A stretch of 64,000 bases of DNA from Nitratireductor aquibiodomus NL21 = JCM 21793 (GCF_000615975.1 NZ_BAMP01000009.1:1-64000); one strand, 5' to 3'; shown: positions 28,159 through 38,130, counted from the stretch's first letter. A program made the numbers and translations. Notes: a model not told the origin generated them from the letters alone.

Positions 28159-29142
28159 TCAGTCGACCGCGTTCATTGCCTTGGTGATCGCGTCGACTTC
28201 CGCCTGGAGGGCAGTCATGCCGCCACCGACCAGATACCAGCGGACCGCATCGGCATAGTAGATATTGCCTTCCCTGGCGGCCGTGGTGGCGGCGACGAGT
28301 TCGTTGTCGAGAGTCTGTCTGGCCGACTGGCCGTCGCTGCCAACAGCCGAATCGCGGTCGACGACAAAGAGCCAGTCCGGGTTGGTCTTGAGGATGAACT
28401 CGAAGGAAACGGCCTCGCCGTGAGTGGCCGCCTCAACATCCTCGACGGCAGGCAGCACGCCAAGATCGTCATGCAGCCAGCCGAACCGCGAGCCGGGACC
28501 GTAGGCCGAAACCTTGCCGCCGTTTGTCAGAATGATGAGGCCCTTACCGGCATCCTTTGCGGTCTCGCGCAGCGCGGCAACGGATTTGTCGAGCTTTTCG
28601 ATCAGTGCACCCGCAGCGTCTTCTTTGTCGAAGATCACACCCAGCTTGCGCGCATTCTCTTCAGCGCCCTGCAAAAAATTGTCGGGATCAATGGTCAGGT
28701 CGATGGTTGGCGCGATCTTTGAGAGCGCCTCATACTGCGCTGCGGATCGAGCCGCCACGATGATGAGGTCAGGCCCTGCCGCATTCACGGCCTCGAAATC
28801 GGGCTCGAAAAGCGAACCGATCTTCGCGTAGTCGCCCCCTTCGTATCTGGAGAGATAGGCCGGGATCAAAGCGCTGGGAACGCCCGCAACCTCGACACCC
28901 AGCGCATCAAGGGTGTCCAGCGTGGCGAGATCGAATGTCAGCACCTTCTTCGGCGTGTCCGGCAAAACGGTTTCGCCCTGTGCATGTTTGACAATGATCT
29001 CCCCGGCATTGGCATAACCCGGCAGGAACGCCGCAAGCGCGATGGCGGAAGCAGGAAACGCCCGGCGAGTAAGTTGAATTTCGAGATCATCGACATGCTC
29101 CAAATGTCTGGAAGGATGAAAAGGAGAAATCTGCTGACCCAT
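28159..29142 (-). CDS. Iron-siderophore ABC transporter substrate-binding protein
   Basis: About 327 residues from the chosen ATG. An N-terminal TRRAFPASAIALAAFLPGYA segment looks like a signal peptide with twin arginines. The rest is a helical-backbone type III binding fold: PKKVLTFDLATLDTLDALGV, FEPDFEAVNAAGPDLIIVAA and a late GNIYYADAVRWYLVGGG. It should deliver a ferric siderophore, already passed through a TonB receptor not present in the window, to the FecCD permeases. The start is uncertain because no strong ribosome site is visible; later TTG starts nearer the signal peptide are possible. Confidence 0.88.
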   Translation of the reverse strand: MGQQISPFHPSRHLEHVDDLEIQLTRRAFPASAIALAAFLPGYANAGEIIVKHAQGETVLPDTPKKVLTFDLATLDTLDALGVEVAGVPSALIPAYLSRYEGGDYAKIGSLFEPDFEAVNAAGPDLIIVAARSAAQYEALSKIAPTIDLTIDPDNFLQGAEENARKLGVIFDKEDAAGALIEKLDKSVAALRETAKDAGKGLIILTNGGKVSAYGPGSRFGWLHDDLGVLPAVEDVEAATHGEAVSFEFILKTNPDWLFVVDRDSAVGSDGQSARQTLDNELVAATTAAREGNIYYADAVRWYLVGGGMTALQAEVDAITKAMNAVD

Positions 29143-29190
29143 GGTCCGGCCAGCCGACAACGCCCTTGTCAGCATGTCGGTTAGCAAATA

Positions 29191-29205
29191 TGATTGTGTT
29201 GTTCA
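29191..29205. promoter_or_regulatory. Candidate RirA-type iron-responsive site
   Basis: TGATTGTGTTGTTCA fits the TGA-N9-TCA form described for RirA operators of rhizobia. It lies in the 126-base divergent region between the siderophore-binding protein and DUF2218 genes, where one site could control both. The motif is short, so chance occurrence is possible. Confidence 0.4.
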
Positions 29206-29268
29206 ACTTATCTGTATGGACAATCTGCCACACAGTTTCAGCATTGTTTTTTCCCGGAGACATTTCTC

Positions 29269-29550
29269 ATGCTGCAATCCAAAGCCGTCGTGACCACGGA
29301 GCACGCCTCGAAATATCTGCAGCAGCTTTGCAAGCATTTCGCCCACAAGGTCAGCGTCGATTACGACGCCGCGCGGGGCAAGGTGGATTTCCCGTTCGGT
29401 GACTGCATCATGCGTGCGGATGAGGCAGCGCTTACCATCGAGTGCAGCGCCAAAACGGATGAGGAGCTTGCCCGTGCTCAAAATGTGATCGACGATCACC
29501 TCACACGCTTCGCCTGGCGCGAAAAGCCGGAGATTGCCTGGCAGGCCTGA
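29269..29550 (+). CDS. DUF2218 domain-containing protein
   Basis: 93 residues, soluble. It shows the family outline: TTEHASKYLQQLCKHFAHKV, a middle GKVDFPFGDCIMRA and a C-terminal helix with EELARAQNVIDDHLTRFAWRE. GGAG lies 8-11 bases before the ATG at 29269. Genes of this family are repeatedly found beside siderophore uptake or utilisation genes, and this copy is divergent from a siderophore ABC operon. A role in releasing or handling iron in the cytosol is a guess from context; no activity is known. Confidence 0.85.
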   Translation: MLQSKAVVTTEHASKYLQQLCKHFAHKVSVDYDAARGKVDFPFGDCIMRADEAALTIECSAKTDEELARAQNVIDDHLTRFAWREKPEIAWQA

Positions 29551-29581
29551 GCGACAATCCGAATTTGACAGAAAACAGAAA

Positions 29582-29614
29582 GGCGGCGGAACGCGAGCAT
29601 TGAATTCCGCCGCC
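29582..29614. terminator. Bidirectional terminator hairpin between DUF2218 and the RND pump gene
   Basis: GGCGGCGGAA (29582-29591) and TTCCGCCGCC (29605-29614) form a perfect ten-pair stem with a 13-base loop. Downstream on the plus strand is CTCTTT, and on the minus strand TTTCTGTTTTCTG, so both convergent transcripts could end here. Confidence 0.65.
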
Positions 29615-29618
29615 CTCT

Positions 29619-32600
29619 TTACTCGGCCGCCTGTGGCAGCGCGAGTTGTTCGTTGTCCTGGACTGCAATACCGGCATCGGCTCCCTGCTCAGCGCCCGGC
29701 CGCCGGACGCGGTAGAAGGCGGCATAAAGCGCCGGCACGAACAGGATCGTCAGCACCGTCGCGGCGGTCAGACCGCCCATGATGGCAAAGGCCATCGGTC
29801 CCCAGAACACATTGCCCGAGAGCGGCACCATGGCGAGGATGGCGGCCAGTGCCGTCAGAACCACAGGCCGTGTGCGGCGCACTGTCGCTCGATGATCGCG
29901 GTCCATTCAGGCATCCCGTCTTCCTGATCGGCCTTGATCTGATCGACCAGGATCACCGTGTTGCGCATGATCATGCCGGCAAGCGCGATCAGCCCGAGCA
30001 GAGCCACGAAGCCGAAGGGCTGGTTGAAGATCAACAGCCCGAACGCCGCGCCAATGAGACCGAGCGGGGCGGTGGCAAAAACCAGGGCGAGCCGCGAGAA
30101 GCTCTGGAGCTGGATCATCAGGATGGTAAGCATGGCCAGCACCATGATCGGGAACACATCGAACAGGGCAGCGTTCGCCTTGGCGCTTTCCTCGATGGCG
30201 CCCCCCATTTCGATGCGATAGCCCACAGGCAGGTTCTCCATCAGCGGCTGAAGGGTCGGCAGGATCTGCGAGGAAACATCCGGCGGCTGCACACCTGCAG
30301 GCACATCGGCGCGCACCGTGATCAGCATATCGCGGTTTTGCCGCCACAGGATCGGTTCTTCATGGCCATAGACCACCCTGGCCACCTGCGACAGCGGCAC
30401 GGGCGCGCCGCCGCGCGTGGCAATCGTCAGGTCGCCCAGATGCTCGATGTCGAGCCTTTCGCTCTCCACCGCGCGCGCCACAACATCCACCTGCTCGATG
30501 CCGTCGCGGACAGAGGTCACCGTCAGGCCTGAAAGCAGGGTCTGCAGCGTGCGGCCGATATCCTGCGGCGTCAGGCCGAGCGCCCGTGCACGATCCTGAT
30601 CGACTTCGAGCCGGATGGATTTCGCCTGTTCGTTCCAGTCCAGATTGGGATCAAGCGCATTGGGGTTCTGCGCCATAACATCACGCACCTCGTAGGCGAT
30701 GCGGCGCACCTCCAGCGGGTCCGGGCCAATGACACGGAACTGAACGGGAAAGCCCACGGGCGGGCCGAACACCAGCTCCGTGACGCGCACCCGCGCTTCA
30801 GGCAGGCCGCCCTCGGCGATATAGGTCTGCAGCCGCTCCTTGACCCGGTCGCGCGCTGCCGCGTCCTCCGTGTACATCACGATGATCGCGTAATTCGGCT
30901 TCGGCAATTCGGGGTTGGAAGCGAGGAACCAGCGCGGTGCGCCGGCACCCGTGTAGGTGGAATAGGTCAGCACCTCTTCGTCAGCCGCAATCACCTCTTC
31001 CATCGCACGGGCAGTGGCTTCGGTGGCCTTGATCGGCGCGCCTTCCGGCAGACGGATTTCCACCATCAGTTCGGGGCGTGGCGAGGTCGGGAAGAACTGT
31101 TGCTGGACGAATCCGAAAGACCAGATGGAGACGGCAAAAAGCCCGACCACCGCTGCGATAACCACCCAGCGCCAGGAGACACACCACTCAACGATCCGGC
31201 GAAGCGCATTGTAGAGGCGCGTGTCGTAGATATCGTGATGATCGCCACCCTCTGCCACGGCAGCGCCGTGCTTGTGAAAATCGGGCAGGAGCTTGACGCC
31301 GATATAGGGCGTAAAGATCACCGCCACGAACCACGACGCCACCAGCGCAATGCCGACCACCCAGAAAATGCCGCCGGCATATTCGCCCGCCGTCGACTGC
31401 GCAAAGCCGACCGGCAGAAAGCCCGCTGCCGTTACCAGCGTCCCCGTCAGCATGGGAAAGGCCGTCGATGTCCAGGCAAAGGTCGCGGCCTTCAGCCGGT
31501 CATAGCCCTGCTCCATCTTCACCACCATCATCTCGACGGCGATGATCGCATCGTCCACCATAAGACCAAGCGCGATGATGAGCGCGCCGAGCGTGATGCG
31601 CTCCAGGCTCATGCCCAGAATGTCGAGCACGATCATCACGATGGCGAGCACCAGCGGCACCGCCAGCGCGACAACGATGCCGGTGCGCCAGCCGAGCGAC
31701 AGAAAGCTCACCGCCAGAACGACAGCCAGCGCTTCCAGAAAAACCTTGATGAACTCGCCGACGGAGTCCTGCACGACTTCCGGCTGGTTGGCGATCATGT
31801 CGAGTTCCAGACCGACCGGAAGATCGGCCTTGATCCCGTCCATGGCCTGATCGAGATTTTCGCCCAGCGTGAGAATGTTAGCGCCTTCGGCCATGACCAC
31901 GCCTATGGCGAGTGCCTGCTCTCCCTCATGACGCGCGGTGAAGCTTGGCGGGTCTTCATAGCCACGCCGCACATCCGCGATATCACCAAGGCGGAACACG
32001 GTGCCGTTTACAGCAACAGGCACCGAGGCCACGGCCTCCACGCCCTTCAGTGCCCCTTCCACGCGCAAAAACACCCGGTCGGATGCCGTCTCGATCTCGC
32101 CCGAGGGCGTCACCGCATTCTGTGCCGCGATGGAATTGAAGATCACCTGCGGGTCGATGCCCAGAGTGGCAAGCTTGGAATGGGAAAACTCGACAAAGAT
32201 GCGCTCGTCCTGAGCGCCGTAAAAACGCACCTTCTCCACGTCCGGCACGCGCAGAAGCCGCTGGCGGATGTCTTCCGCCGCGTCCTTCAAATCGCGCATC
32301 GTCGCGCCGTCGCCGGTCAGCATGTAGAGCGCGCTGTCCACATCGCCGAATTCGTCGTTGAAGAAGGGGCCGATCACGCCCTGCGGCAGCGAGGCGCGGA
32401 TGTCGCCGACGCGCTTGCGGATCTGATACCAGATGTCGGCCACCTCGCCCGGCGGCGTCGTGTCCTCCAGCTGCACCTGCATGAAGGTGGAGCCGGGTTT
32501 GGAATAGGTGCGCACCTTGTCGAAATAGGGCACTTCCTGCAGCGTCTTCTCGATCGGGTCGGCGACCTGTCGCTGAACCTCCTCGGCCGTGGCGCCCGGC

Positions 32601-32764
32601 CAGATGGCATTCACAACCATGACCTTGATCGTAAAGCTCGGATCCTCTGCACGGCCCAGCCGCGCATAGGAATAGGCGCCGCCCAGCGAAAGAACGATGA
32701 TTAGAAACAGGACGAGTGTCTGGTGGGTGACGGCCCACTGCGAAAGGTTGAAACGCTGCATCAT
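29619..32764 (-). CDS. RND-family multidrug efflux permease (one frameshift near 29889)
   Basis: 1048 residues after correction, normal for AcrB-like pumps. It starts with a membrane helix (TLVLFLIIVLSLGGAYSYAR), has two large periplasmic loops, and carries the proton-relay aspartates in LGLMVDDAIIAVEMM. Near the end the coding strand reads GAGCGACAG where GAGGCGACAG gives IIEATVRRTRPVVLTALAAI, the conserved TM11 region, and runs on through TM12 to the TAA at 29619. It expels drugs or toxic compounds using proton motive force with the lipoprotein adaptor encoded upstream. No outer-membrane TolC-like gene is adjacent. Confidence 0.92.
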
Positions 32765-32773
32765 GGCCTCCGG

Positions 32774-33865
32774 TCAGTCAGCGCTGGCAGACTGGATTTC
32801 GGCGAGCCGGACGCGTTCGCCATCCTGCAGCTTCTGGACACCGAGCGTGACGATCCTGTCGCCATCCTCAAGGCCCTCCGCGATAATCGCATTGCGCGAC
32901 TGATAGGCCTCGACGACGACCGGGCGGCGTTTGAGTTCGTGCGAGGGGGGATCGACTACGAACACGACCGGGCCCCGGCCATCGTCGAGAACCGCCGTCA
33001 TCGGTATGCGCGCGACCGGTGACGGATCTCCTTTGGTGAGCGAAACGGTGGCGGTCATGCCGAGCCGGACATTTGCATCCGCCTCCGGCACGGAGAAGCG
33101 CACCGGATAGGTCCTGCTCGTGCCGTTGGCCTCCGGCGCGATCTCGCGCACCTTTGCGGCGTAAAGGCCGTCACCGGCCCACAGCGAAACCTCCGCGGTG
33201 GAGCCTTCGAGATCAGCGAGGCGGCTTTCGGGGATCGAGACCTCGACCTCCTTTTCATCCAGCCGCGCCACGCTCACCACCATCTGACCGGGCGAAACCA
33301 CCTGGCCCGCCTCCACCCCCACGGCACTCACCACGCCGTCGGCGGATGCCGTGAGTTCGGCATAGCCCATCTGGTTTTCGGCAAGGGCGACCGCGCGCTC
33401 GGCCTGCTCGAAGCGCGACCGCGTTTCGTCGACGGCCAGCGCTTGTGCATCAAGCGCTGCCTGGGTCACGTGCCCGCGCTTGAACAGTGTGCGCGCCCGC
33501 TCGAGATCGGTCTTAGCCTTGGCGAGGCTTGCCCGCGCTGCCGTAAGTGCTGCCCGCTGCTGCTCAAGCTGCAAGTTGAGATCGATTGGGTCGAGCCGCG
33601 CCAGAACCTCTCCGGCCTTCACCGCGTCCCCCACATCGACACGCCGTTCAGCCACCTTGCCACCGACGCGAAACGCCTCAGCCACTTCGGTGCGCGGCAC
33701 GATGGTGCCCGTATAAGTGCGTGTCTCCGCAAGCGGGGAAAGCCGCACCGTCGCCACCCGCACGACGGGATCGGGACGCTCGGCCACCTCCTCTTCCTGG
33801 CAGGCGGCCAGTGAAAGCGCCATCGCGCCCAGAAGAACAATCCGTTTCGGTGTCGTCAGCGGCAT
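32774..33865 (-). CDS. RND efflux periplasmic adaptor (membrane fusion protein), lipoprotein
   Basis: 363 residues. The N-terminus RIVLLGAMALSLAAC ends in a lipobox, so the protein should be anchored to the inner membrane by acylation of Cys22. A biotinyl-lipoyl-like domain is split by a coiled-coil hairpin rich in Ala, Glu and Arg (about residues 95-160), followed by beta-barrel (VSIPESRLADLEGSTAEVSL) and membrane-proximal domains. It links the RND permease to an outer-membrane channel. The gene is nine bases upstream of the pump and is preceded by an operator-like repeat shared with tetR. Confidence 0.93.
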   Translation of the reverse strand: MPLTTPKRIVLLGAMALSLAACQEEEVAERPDPVVRVATVRLSPLAETRTYTGTIVPRTEVAEAFRVGGKVAERRVDVGDAVKAGEVLARLDPIDLNLQLEQQRAALTAARASLAKAKTDLERARTLFKRGHVTQAALDAQALAVDETRSRFEQAERAVALAENQMGYAELTASADGVVSAVGVEAGQVVSPGQMVVSVARLDEKEVEVSIPESRLADLEGSTAEVSLWAGDGLYAAKVREIAPEANGTSRTYPVRFSVPEADANVRLGMTATVSLTKGDPSPVARIPMTAVLDDGRGPVVFVVDPPSHELKRRPVVVEAYQSRNAIIAEGLEDGDRIVTLGVQKLQDGERVRLAEIQSASAD

Positions 33866-33892
33866 GAGCCCCTACCTTGTAAACGTTGTTAA

Positions 33893-33916
33893 CTGATGAT
33901 TCTCAATATTTATCAC
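33893..33916. promoter_or_regulatory. TetR operator copy 1, upstream of the efflux operon
   Basis: A 24-bp element beginning CTGATGATTCTCAATA and ending TTATCAC. It matches the element upstream of tetR (34586-34609) at 19 of 24 positions and is itself a partial inverted repeat (TGATGA / TTATCA). It starts 28 bases before the adaptor start codon, a good position for repression. Confidence 0.65.
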
Positions 33917-33960
33917 TATTCGAGCGCGCGCATACCAGCGCCGCCCTGCCTTTCGTGGCG

Positions 33961-34578
33961 TCAGCCTGTCTTGCCCAACCCTTTCAGAATGAAGCGAATC
34001 TGCTCTCGAAGACCCTCTTCCGTGTCCTCGCCATGCAGAATGCAGTGCTCGATCATCTGCGGATGCATAAAGGTCATGAAGGCCCGCTTCACACTGCGTG
34101 AAGCCTCCGCCGGGTCATCGACATCGAAATCGCCTGCCTCGACACCCTCGCGGATGATGCCTTCGAGGATCGTCGTCATGCGTTCGATATGCGCCTTGAT
34201 GATCGACCAGTTTTCCTGCATCGCAGCCGCAACCATCTCGTGGGTGCGCTTTTCCTTGATCAGCGTCGCCTTGTTGTGCTCGTGTATCGACGTCAGAAGC
34301 CGCGAGAGCTTCTCCGGCGCCGGCGCATTGGTCCGCGCTATGGAAAAGGCGATCGCCGCCACTTCCTCGACGATCCGCCCGCAGATGCACTCGTTGATCG
34401 CGCCTTTTGAAGGGAAAAACCGGTAGACATTGGCCGGACTCATACCCACTTCCGCCGCAATATCGGCAACGGAGGTCTTCTGATAGCCAATGCTGCGGAA
34501 GAAATTCTCGGCCACTTCCAGAATGCGGCTGCGGGTTTCCTCCGGATCGGTGCGGGTGCGCGTAATCTGTTTCATCAT
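33961..34578 (-). CDS. TetR-family repressor of the RND efflux operon
   Basis: 205 residues. The N-terminal TetR HTH is clear: TRSRILEVAENFFRSIGYQ, then TSVADIAAEVGMSPANVYRFF. The C-terminal ligand domain is helical and of the length seen in AcrR-like regulators (a TetR_C_7-like end with MIEHCILHGEDTEEGLREQI). It lies directly upstream of the adaptor gene in the same direction and almost certainly represses the pump and itself through the two matching operators. The first of two consecutive ATGs (34578) is chosen, with AGGAATAGG ahead. Confidence 0.92.
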   Translation of the reverse strand: MMKQITRTRTDPEETRSRILEVAENFFRSIGYQKTSVADIAAEVGMSPANVYRFFPSKGAINECICGRIVEEVAAIAFSIARTNAPAPEKLSRLLTSIHEHNKATLIKEKRTHEMVAAAMQENWSIIKAHIERMTTILEGIIREGVEAGDFDVDDPAEASRSVKRAFMTFMHPQMIEHCILHGEDTEEGLREQIRFILKGLGKTG

Positions 34579-34585
34579 CCTATTC

Positions 34586-34609
34586 CTGATGATTTTCAAT
34601 AATCGTCAG
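34586..34609. promoter_or_regulatory. TetR operator copy 2, upstream of tetR
   Basis: CTGATGATT (34586-34594) and AATCGTCAG (34601-34609) form an inverted repeat with one mismatch and a 6-base spacer. The first 16 bases repeat the efflux-operon element with a single change. It lies immediately before the tetR start codon, indicating autoregulation. Confidence 0.68.
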
Positions 34610-34658
34610 AATTCAGGAAGTCAACAGCTATTCTCCCCGCAAGACCATGGCGGCCGAC

Positions 34659-36257
34659 CTATCGCGCGTCCTCAAGGATCATCGCCGCTGCCTTTTCCGC
34701 AATCATCAGCGTCGGCGAGTTGGTGTTGCCGGAAACGATGGCGGGCATCACCGACGCATCGGCGATGCGCAGGCCATCCAGCCCACGCATTCTAAGCCGC
34801 GGGTCGACAACCGCTCCCTCATCCGCCCCCATCCGGCAGGTGCCAACGGGATGGAAGATCGTGGTGCCGATCTGGCCCGCCGCTTCAACGAGTTCTTCCT
34901 CGCTCTGGTAGCCCGGTCCCGGCTTGAACTCTTCAGGCCTGTAGCGCTGCAGGGCCGGCTGCGCAACAATACGGCGCGTCAATCGGATTGCATCGGCGGC
35001 CACCTGCCGGTCGCTCTCAGTCGACAGGTAATTGGGTCGGATGGCCGGCTGCTTCCGAAAATCCTTCGAGGTGAGATGCACGGAGCCCCGGCTGTCTGGC
35101 CGCAGATTGCACACGCTTGCCGTGAACGCCGGGAAGGGATGAACCGGATCGCCGAACTTGTCGAGCGAAAGCGGCTGCACGTGATATTGCAGATTGGCCG
35201 TTTCACGCGTTTCGTCCGAGCGCGTGAAAAGACCAAGCTGGCTTGGCGCCATGGACATGGGCCCCGACCGTTTCAGAAGATATTCCAGCGCAATCGCCGC
35301 CTTGCCGGTCAGCCGGCTTGCCTGTTCGTTGAGCGTGCGGATGCCCGAGACCCTGTAGGCGCAGCGCAGTTGGAGATGGTCCTGCAGGTTTTCGCCCACC
35401 GAATTCTGCTCGAAGACCACAGGAATGTCCGCCGCCTGCAACACCTCCCCGCGCCCAATGCCCGACAGTTCGAGAATGTGCGGCGAGCCAATGGCCCCGG
35501 CCGACAGAACGACCTCAGCCCGGCAATGCGCGTCACGCACCTCCCCGTTCTGCTCATAGGCGACCCCCGTGACGCGCCCCTCCTCCACGATGAGCCGGCG
35601 CACATGCGCGCCTGTCTCAACACGGAGATTTTGCCGGTGCCGCACGGGCTTCAGGAAGGCTTTGGAGGCGTTCCAGCGTATGCCGCTGCGCTGGTTCACC
35701 CGGAAATAGGACGAGCCTTCATTGTCGCCGCGATTGAAATCGTCGACCTTTGGAACACCAAGCGCTTCAGCCGCATCCTGAAAGGCATCGAGAATGTCCC
35801 AACGCACACGCGCCTCTTCCACGCGCCATTCGCCGCCGGCGCCATGCATGTCGTCCGCGCCCCGGTAGTAGTCTTCGGGTTTCTTGAAAAAGGGCAGCAC
35901 ATCGTCCCAGGCCCAGCCGGCGCAGCCCATCTGCCGCCAGCGGTCGTAATCGCGCGCCTGCCCGCGCATGTAGATCATGCCGTTGATGGAGGAGCAGCCA
36001 CCCAGCACCTTGCCGCGCGGATAGGCCAGCGAACGCCCGCCCAGCCCGGCCTCGCTTTCGGTGGTAAAGCACCAGTCGATGCGCGGGTTGGAGATGCAGT
36101 AGAGATAACCAACCGGGATATGCACCCAGGCGTAGTTATCCTTACCGCCCGCCTCCAGAAGCAGCACCGAAACCTTCGGATCGGCAGACAGGCGGTTGGC
36201 CAGAAGGCATCCGGCCGTCCCCGCGCCGACGACGATATAGTCGAATGTCTCCGTCAT
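34659..36257 (-). CDS. GMC-family FAD-dependent oxidoreductase (choline/alcohol dehydrogenase-like)
   Basis: 532 residues. The FAD dinucleotide-binding motif is at the N-terminus (DYIVVGAGTAGCLLANRLS), with GMC signature 1 around GKVLGGCSSINGMIYMRG (about residue 85), signature 2 GAIGSPHILELSGIG (about 255) and the catalytic His region TIFHPVGTCRMG near residue 470 with SPTLMIAEKAA at the end. The enzyme oxidises an alcohol; BetA-like annotation is common, but no betaine aldehyde dehydrogenase is near. It is the last gene of the LIV-type operon, five bases after the livM-like stop, so its substrate is probably the imported compound. Confidence 0.92.
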   Translation of the reverse strand: MTETFDYIVVGAGTAGCLLANRLSADPKVSVLLLEAGGKDNYAWVHIPVGYLYCISNPRIDWCFTTESEAGLGGRSLAYPRGKVLGGCSSINGMIYMRGQARDYDRWRQMGCAGWAWDDVLPFFKKPEDYYRGADDMHGAGGEWRVEEARVRWDILDAFQDAAEALGVPKVDDFNRGDNEGSSYFRVNQRSGIRWNASKAFLKPVRHRQNLRVETGAHVRRLIVEEGRVTGVAYEQNGEVRDAHCRAEVVLSAGAIGSPHILELSGIGRGEVLQAADIPVVFEQNSVGENLQDHLQLRCAYRVSGIRTLNEQASRLTGKAAIALEYLLKRSGPMSMAPSQLGLFTRSDETRETANLQYHVQPLSLDKFGDPVHPFPAFTASVCNLRPDSRGSVHLTSKDFRKQPAIRPNYLSTESDRQVAADAIRLTRRIVAQPALQRYRPEEFKPGPGYQSEEELVEAAGQIGTTIFHPVGTCRMGADEGAVVDPRLRMRGLDGLRIADASVMPAIVSGNTNSPTLMIAEKAAAMILEDAR

Positions 36258-36262
36258 CACCG

Positions 36263-37237
36263 TCAGCGCGCATCGCTCTCCCCGCGCGAAAACCGCGCGA
36301 GGATTTCGCCCACAATGCCGCGCCGGAACAGAAGCACGCAGATCATGAAGATCGCGCCGGTGATCACCGTTACCGGGAACTCCGACGTGGCAAGATAGTT
36401 CTGCAGCGTCACGACCAGCCCGGCGCCGACAATGGGGCCAAGCATCGTGCCGATGCCGCCGAGCAGTGTCATGAGGATCACCTCGCCCGACATCTGCCAT
36501 GTCACGTCCGTCAGCGTTGCGAACTGGAAAACCAGCGCCTTCATCGCGCCCGCCAGCCCCGCCAGCGTCGCCGACATGACGAAGGCTGCAAGCTTGTAGC
36601 GCGCAACGCTGTAGCCGAGCGAGATTGCGCGATTCTCGTTCTCGCGGATCGATTTCAGGATCATGCCGAAAGGCGAATGCACGATGCGCCAGACGGCAAA
36701 GACGCCGATCAGGAAGCCGCCCAGCACGAAGAAATACATGTTGAGTGGCACGCTCAGATCGATGAAGCCGAAGAGGTGACCGCGCGGCACGCCCTGAATG
36801 CCGTCCTCCCCCTTGGTGAAGGGAGCCTGCACGCAGAAGAAGTAGAACATCTGCGCCAGCGCCAGCGTGATCATGGCGAAGTAGATGCCCTGCCGCCGGA
36901 TGGCGAAAAAGCCGATGATCAGCCCCAGCACCGCCGCGCCGAACACGCCGAGAAGCACGCCGAATTCCGGCGTCCAGCCCCATTCCTTCACCGCATGGGC
37001 GGTGAAATAGGCCGCTCCGCCGAAGAAGGCCGCATGGCCAAAGGAAAGCAGGCCCGTATAACCAAGCAGCAGGTTGAACGCCGCCGCAAAGAGCGCAAAG
37101 CACAGCATCTTCATCAGGAAGACGGGGTAGAGGAAAAACGGTGCGGCGATCAGCGCCGCAATGCCCAGCCCCACGAGAAGCCATTCGGTGCGGGCACGGG
37201 TCTGCCGGTCGATGCCGGTACTTGTCAGTTCAGCCAT
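36263..37237 (-). CDS. Branched-chain amino acid-type ABC transporter permease (LivM-like)
   Basis: 324 residues with about ten hydrophobic segments and the LivM signature GYTGLLSFGHAAFFGGAAYF (about residue 53), ENENRAISLGYSVARYKL and GGIGTMLGPIVGAGLVV. It is half of the membrane channel. ATG 37237 is chosen because AAGGA lies at proper distance; an in-frame ATG three codons earlier sits right on that sequence. Only one base separates the start from the stop of the livH-like gene. Confidence 0.93.
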   Translation of the reverse strand: MAELTSTGIDRQTRARTEWLLVGLGIAALIAAPFFLYPVFLMKMLCFALFAAAFNLLLGYTGLLSFGHAAFFGGAAYFTAHAVKEWGWTPEFGVLLGVFGAAVLGLIIGFFAIRRQGIYFAMITLALAQMFYFFCVQAPFTKGEDGIQGVPRGHLFGFIDLSVPLNMYFFVLGGFLIGVFAVWRIVHSPFGMILKSIRENENRAISLGYSVARYKLAAFVMSATLAGLAGAMKALVFQFATLTDVTWQMSGEVILMTLLGGIGTMLGPIVGAGLVVTLQNYLATSEFPVTVITGAIFMICVLLFRRGIVGEILARFSRGESDAR

Positions 37238-37238
37238 G

Positions 37239-38126
37239 TCACGCATCCTTCCCGAACAGTCCGGCGGGCCGCACCAGGAGCACGATCGCCATGATCACGA
37301 AGATCACGATGTTGGACGCTTCCGGATAAAACACCTTGGTCAGCCCTTCGGCGAGACCGAGCATATAGCCGGTCACGATGGCGCCGAGGATGGACCCCAT
37401 GCCGCCCACCACCACAACGGCAAACACCACGATGATGAGGTTCGACCCCATCAGCGGGCTCACCTGGTAGACGGGCGCGGCCATGATGCCGGCAAGGCCG
37501 GCAAGTGCCGAGCCGATGCCATAGGTCAACGTCAGAAGCAGCGGCACGTTCACGCCGAAGGCCTGCACCAGCGTCGGGTTTTCCGTCGCCGCGCGCAGAT
37601 AGGCGCCAAGCTTGGTCTTTTCGATCAGAAGCCATGTGCCGATGCAGATGATGAGCGACGCCACCACCACCCAGCCGCGATAATTCGGCAGGAACATGAA
37701 GCCAAGATTGGTGCCGCCGGAAAGCTGTGATGGCGGCATATAGGATTGCCCCGATACACCATAGAAATAGCGGAACGCGCCTTCCAGCACGAGCGCCAGC
37801 CCGAAGGTGAAGAGCAGGCCATAGAGCGGGTCCACATTGTAAAGCCGGGACAGGGCAACCTTCTCGATCGCCATGCCGCTCAGCCCCACCAGCAGGGGCA
37901 CGAGGATCAGCGCCGGCCAATAGCCGATGCCCAGATGCGCCAGAAGCAGGTAGCCGATGAATGCACCCAGCATGTACTGCGCGCCATGGGCGAAATTGAT
38001 CACCCGCAACAGGCCGAAGATGATGGCGAGCCCAAGGCTCAGCATCGCATAGAACGAGCCGTTGATGAGGCCGACCAGCAATTGGCCGAGAAAGGCCTGG
38101 ATCGGGATTCCGAAGATCATGGTCAT
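37239..38126 (-). CDS. Branched-chain amino acid-type ABC transporter permease (LivH-like)
   Basis: 295 residues. The LivH hallmarks are present: LINGSFYAMLSLGLAIIFGL, RVINFAHGAQYM and VVVGGMGSILGAIVTG, ending LLVRPAGLFG. The ATG at 38126 follows GGAG by ten bases; a TTG five codons upstream is possible but overlaps the preceding stop codon. Partner of the LivM-like protein. Confidence 0.93.
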   Translation of the reverse strand: MTMIFGIPIQAFLGQLLVGLINGSFYAMLSLGLAIIFGLLRVINFAHGAQYMLGAFIGYLLLAHLGIGYWPALILVPLLVGLSGMAIEKVALSRLYNVDPLYGLLFTFGLALVLEGAFRYFYGVSGQSYMPPSQLSGGTNLGFMFLPNYRGWVVVASLIICIGTWLLIEKTKLGAYLRAATENPTLVQAFGVNVPLLLTLTYGIGSALAGLAGIMAAPVYQVSPLMGSNLIIVVFAVVVVGGMGSILGAIVTGYMLGLAEGLTKVFYPEASNIVIFVIMAIVLLVRPAGLFGKDA

Positions 38127-38130
38127 GTCA

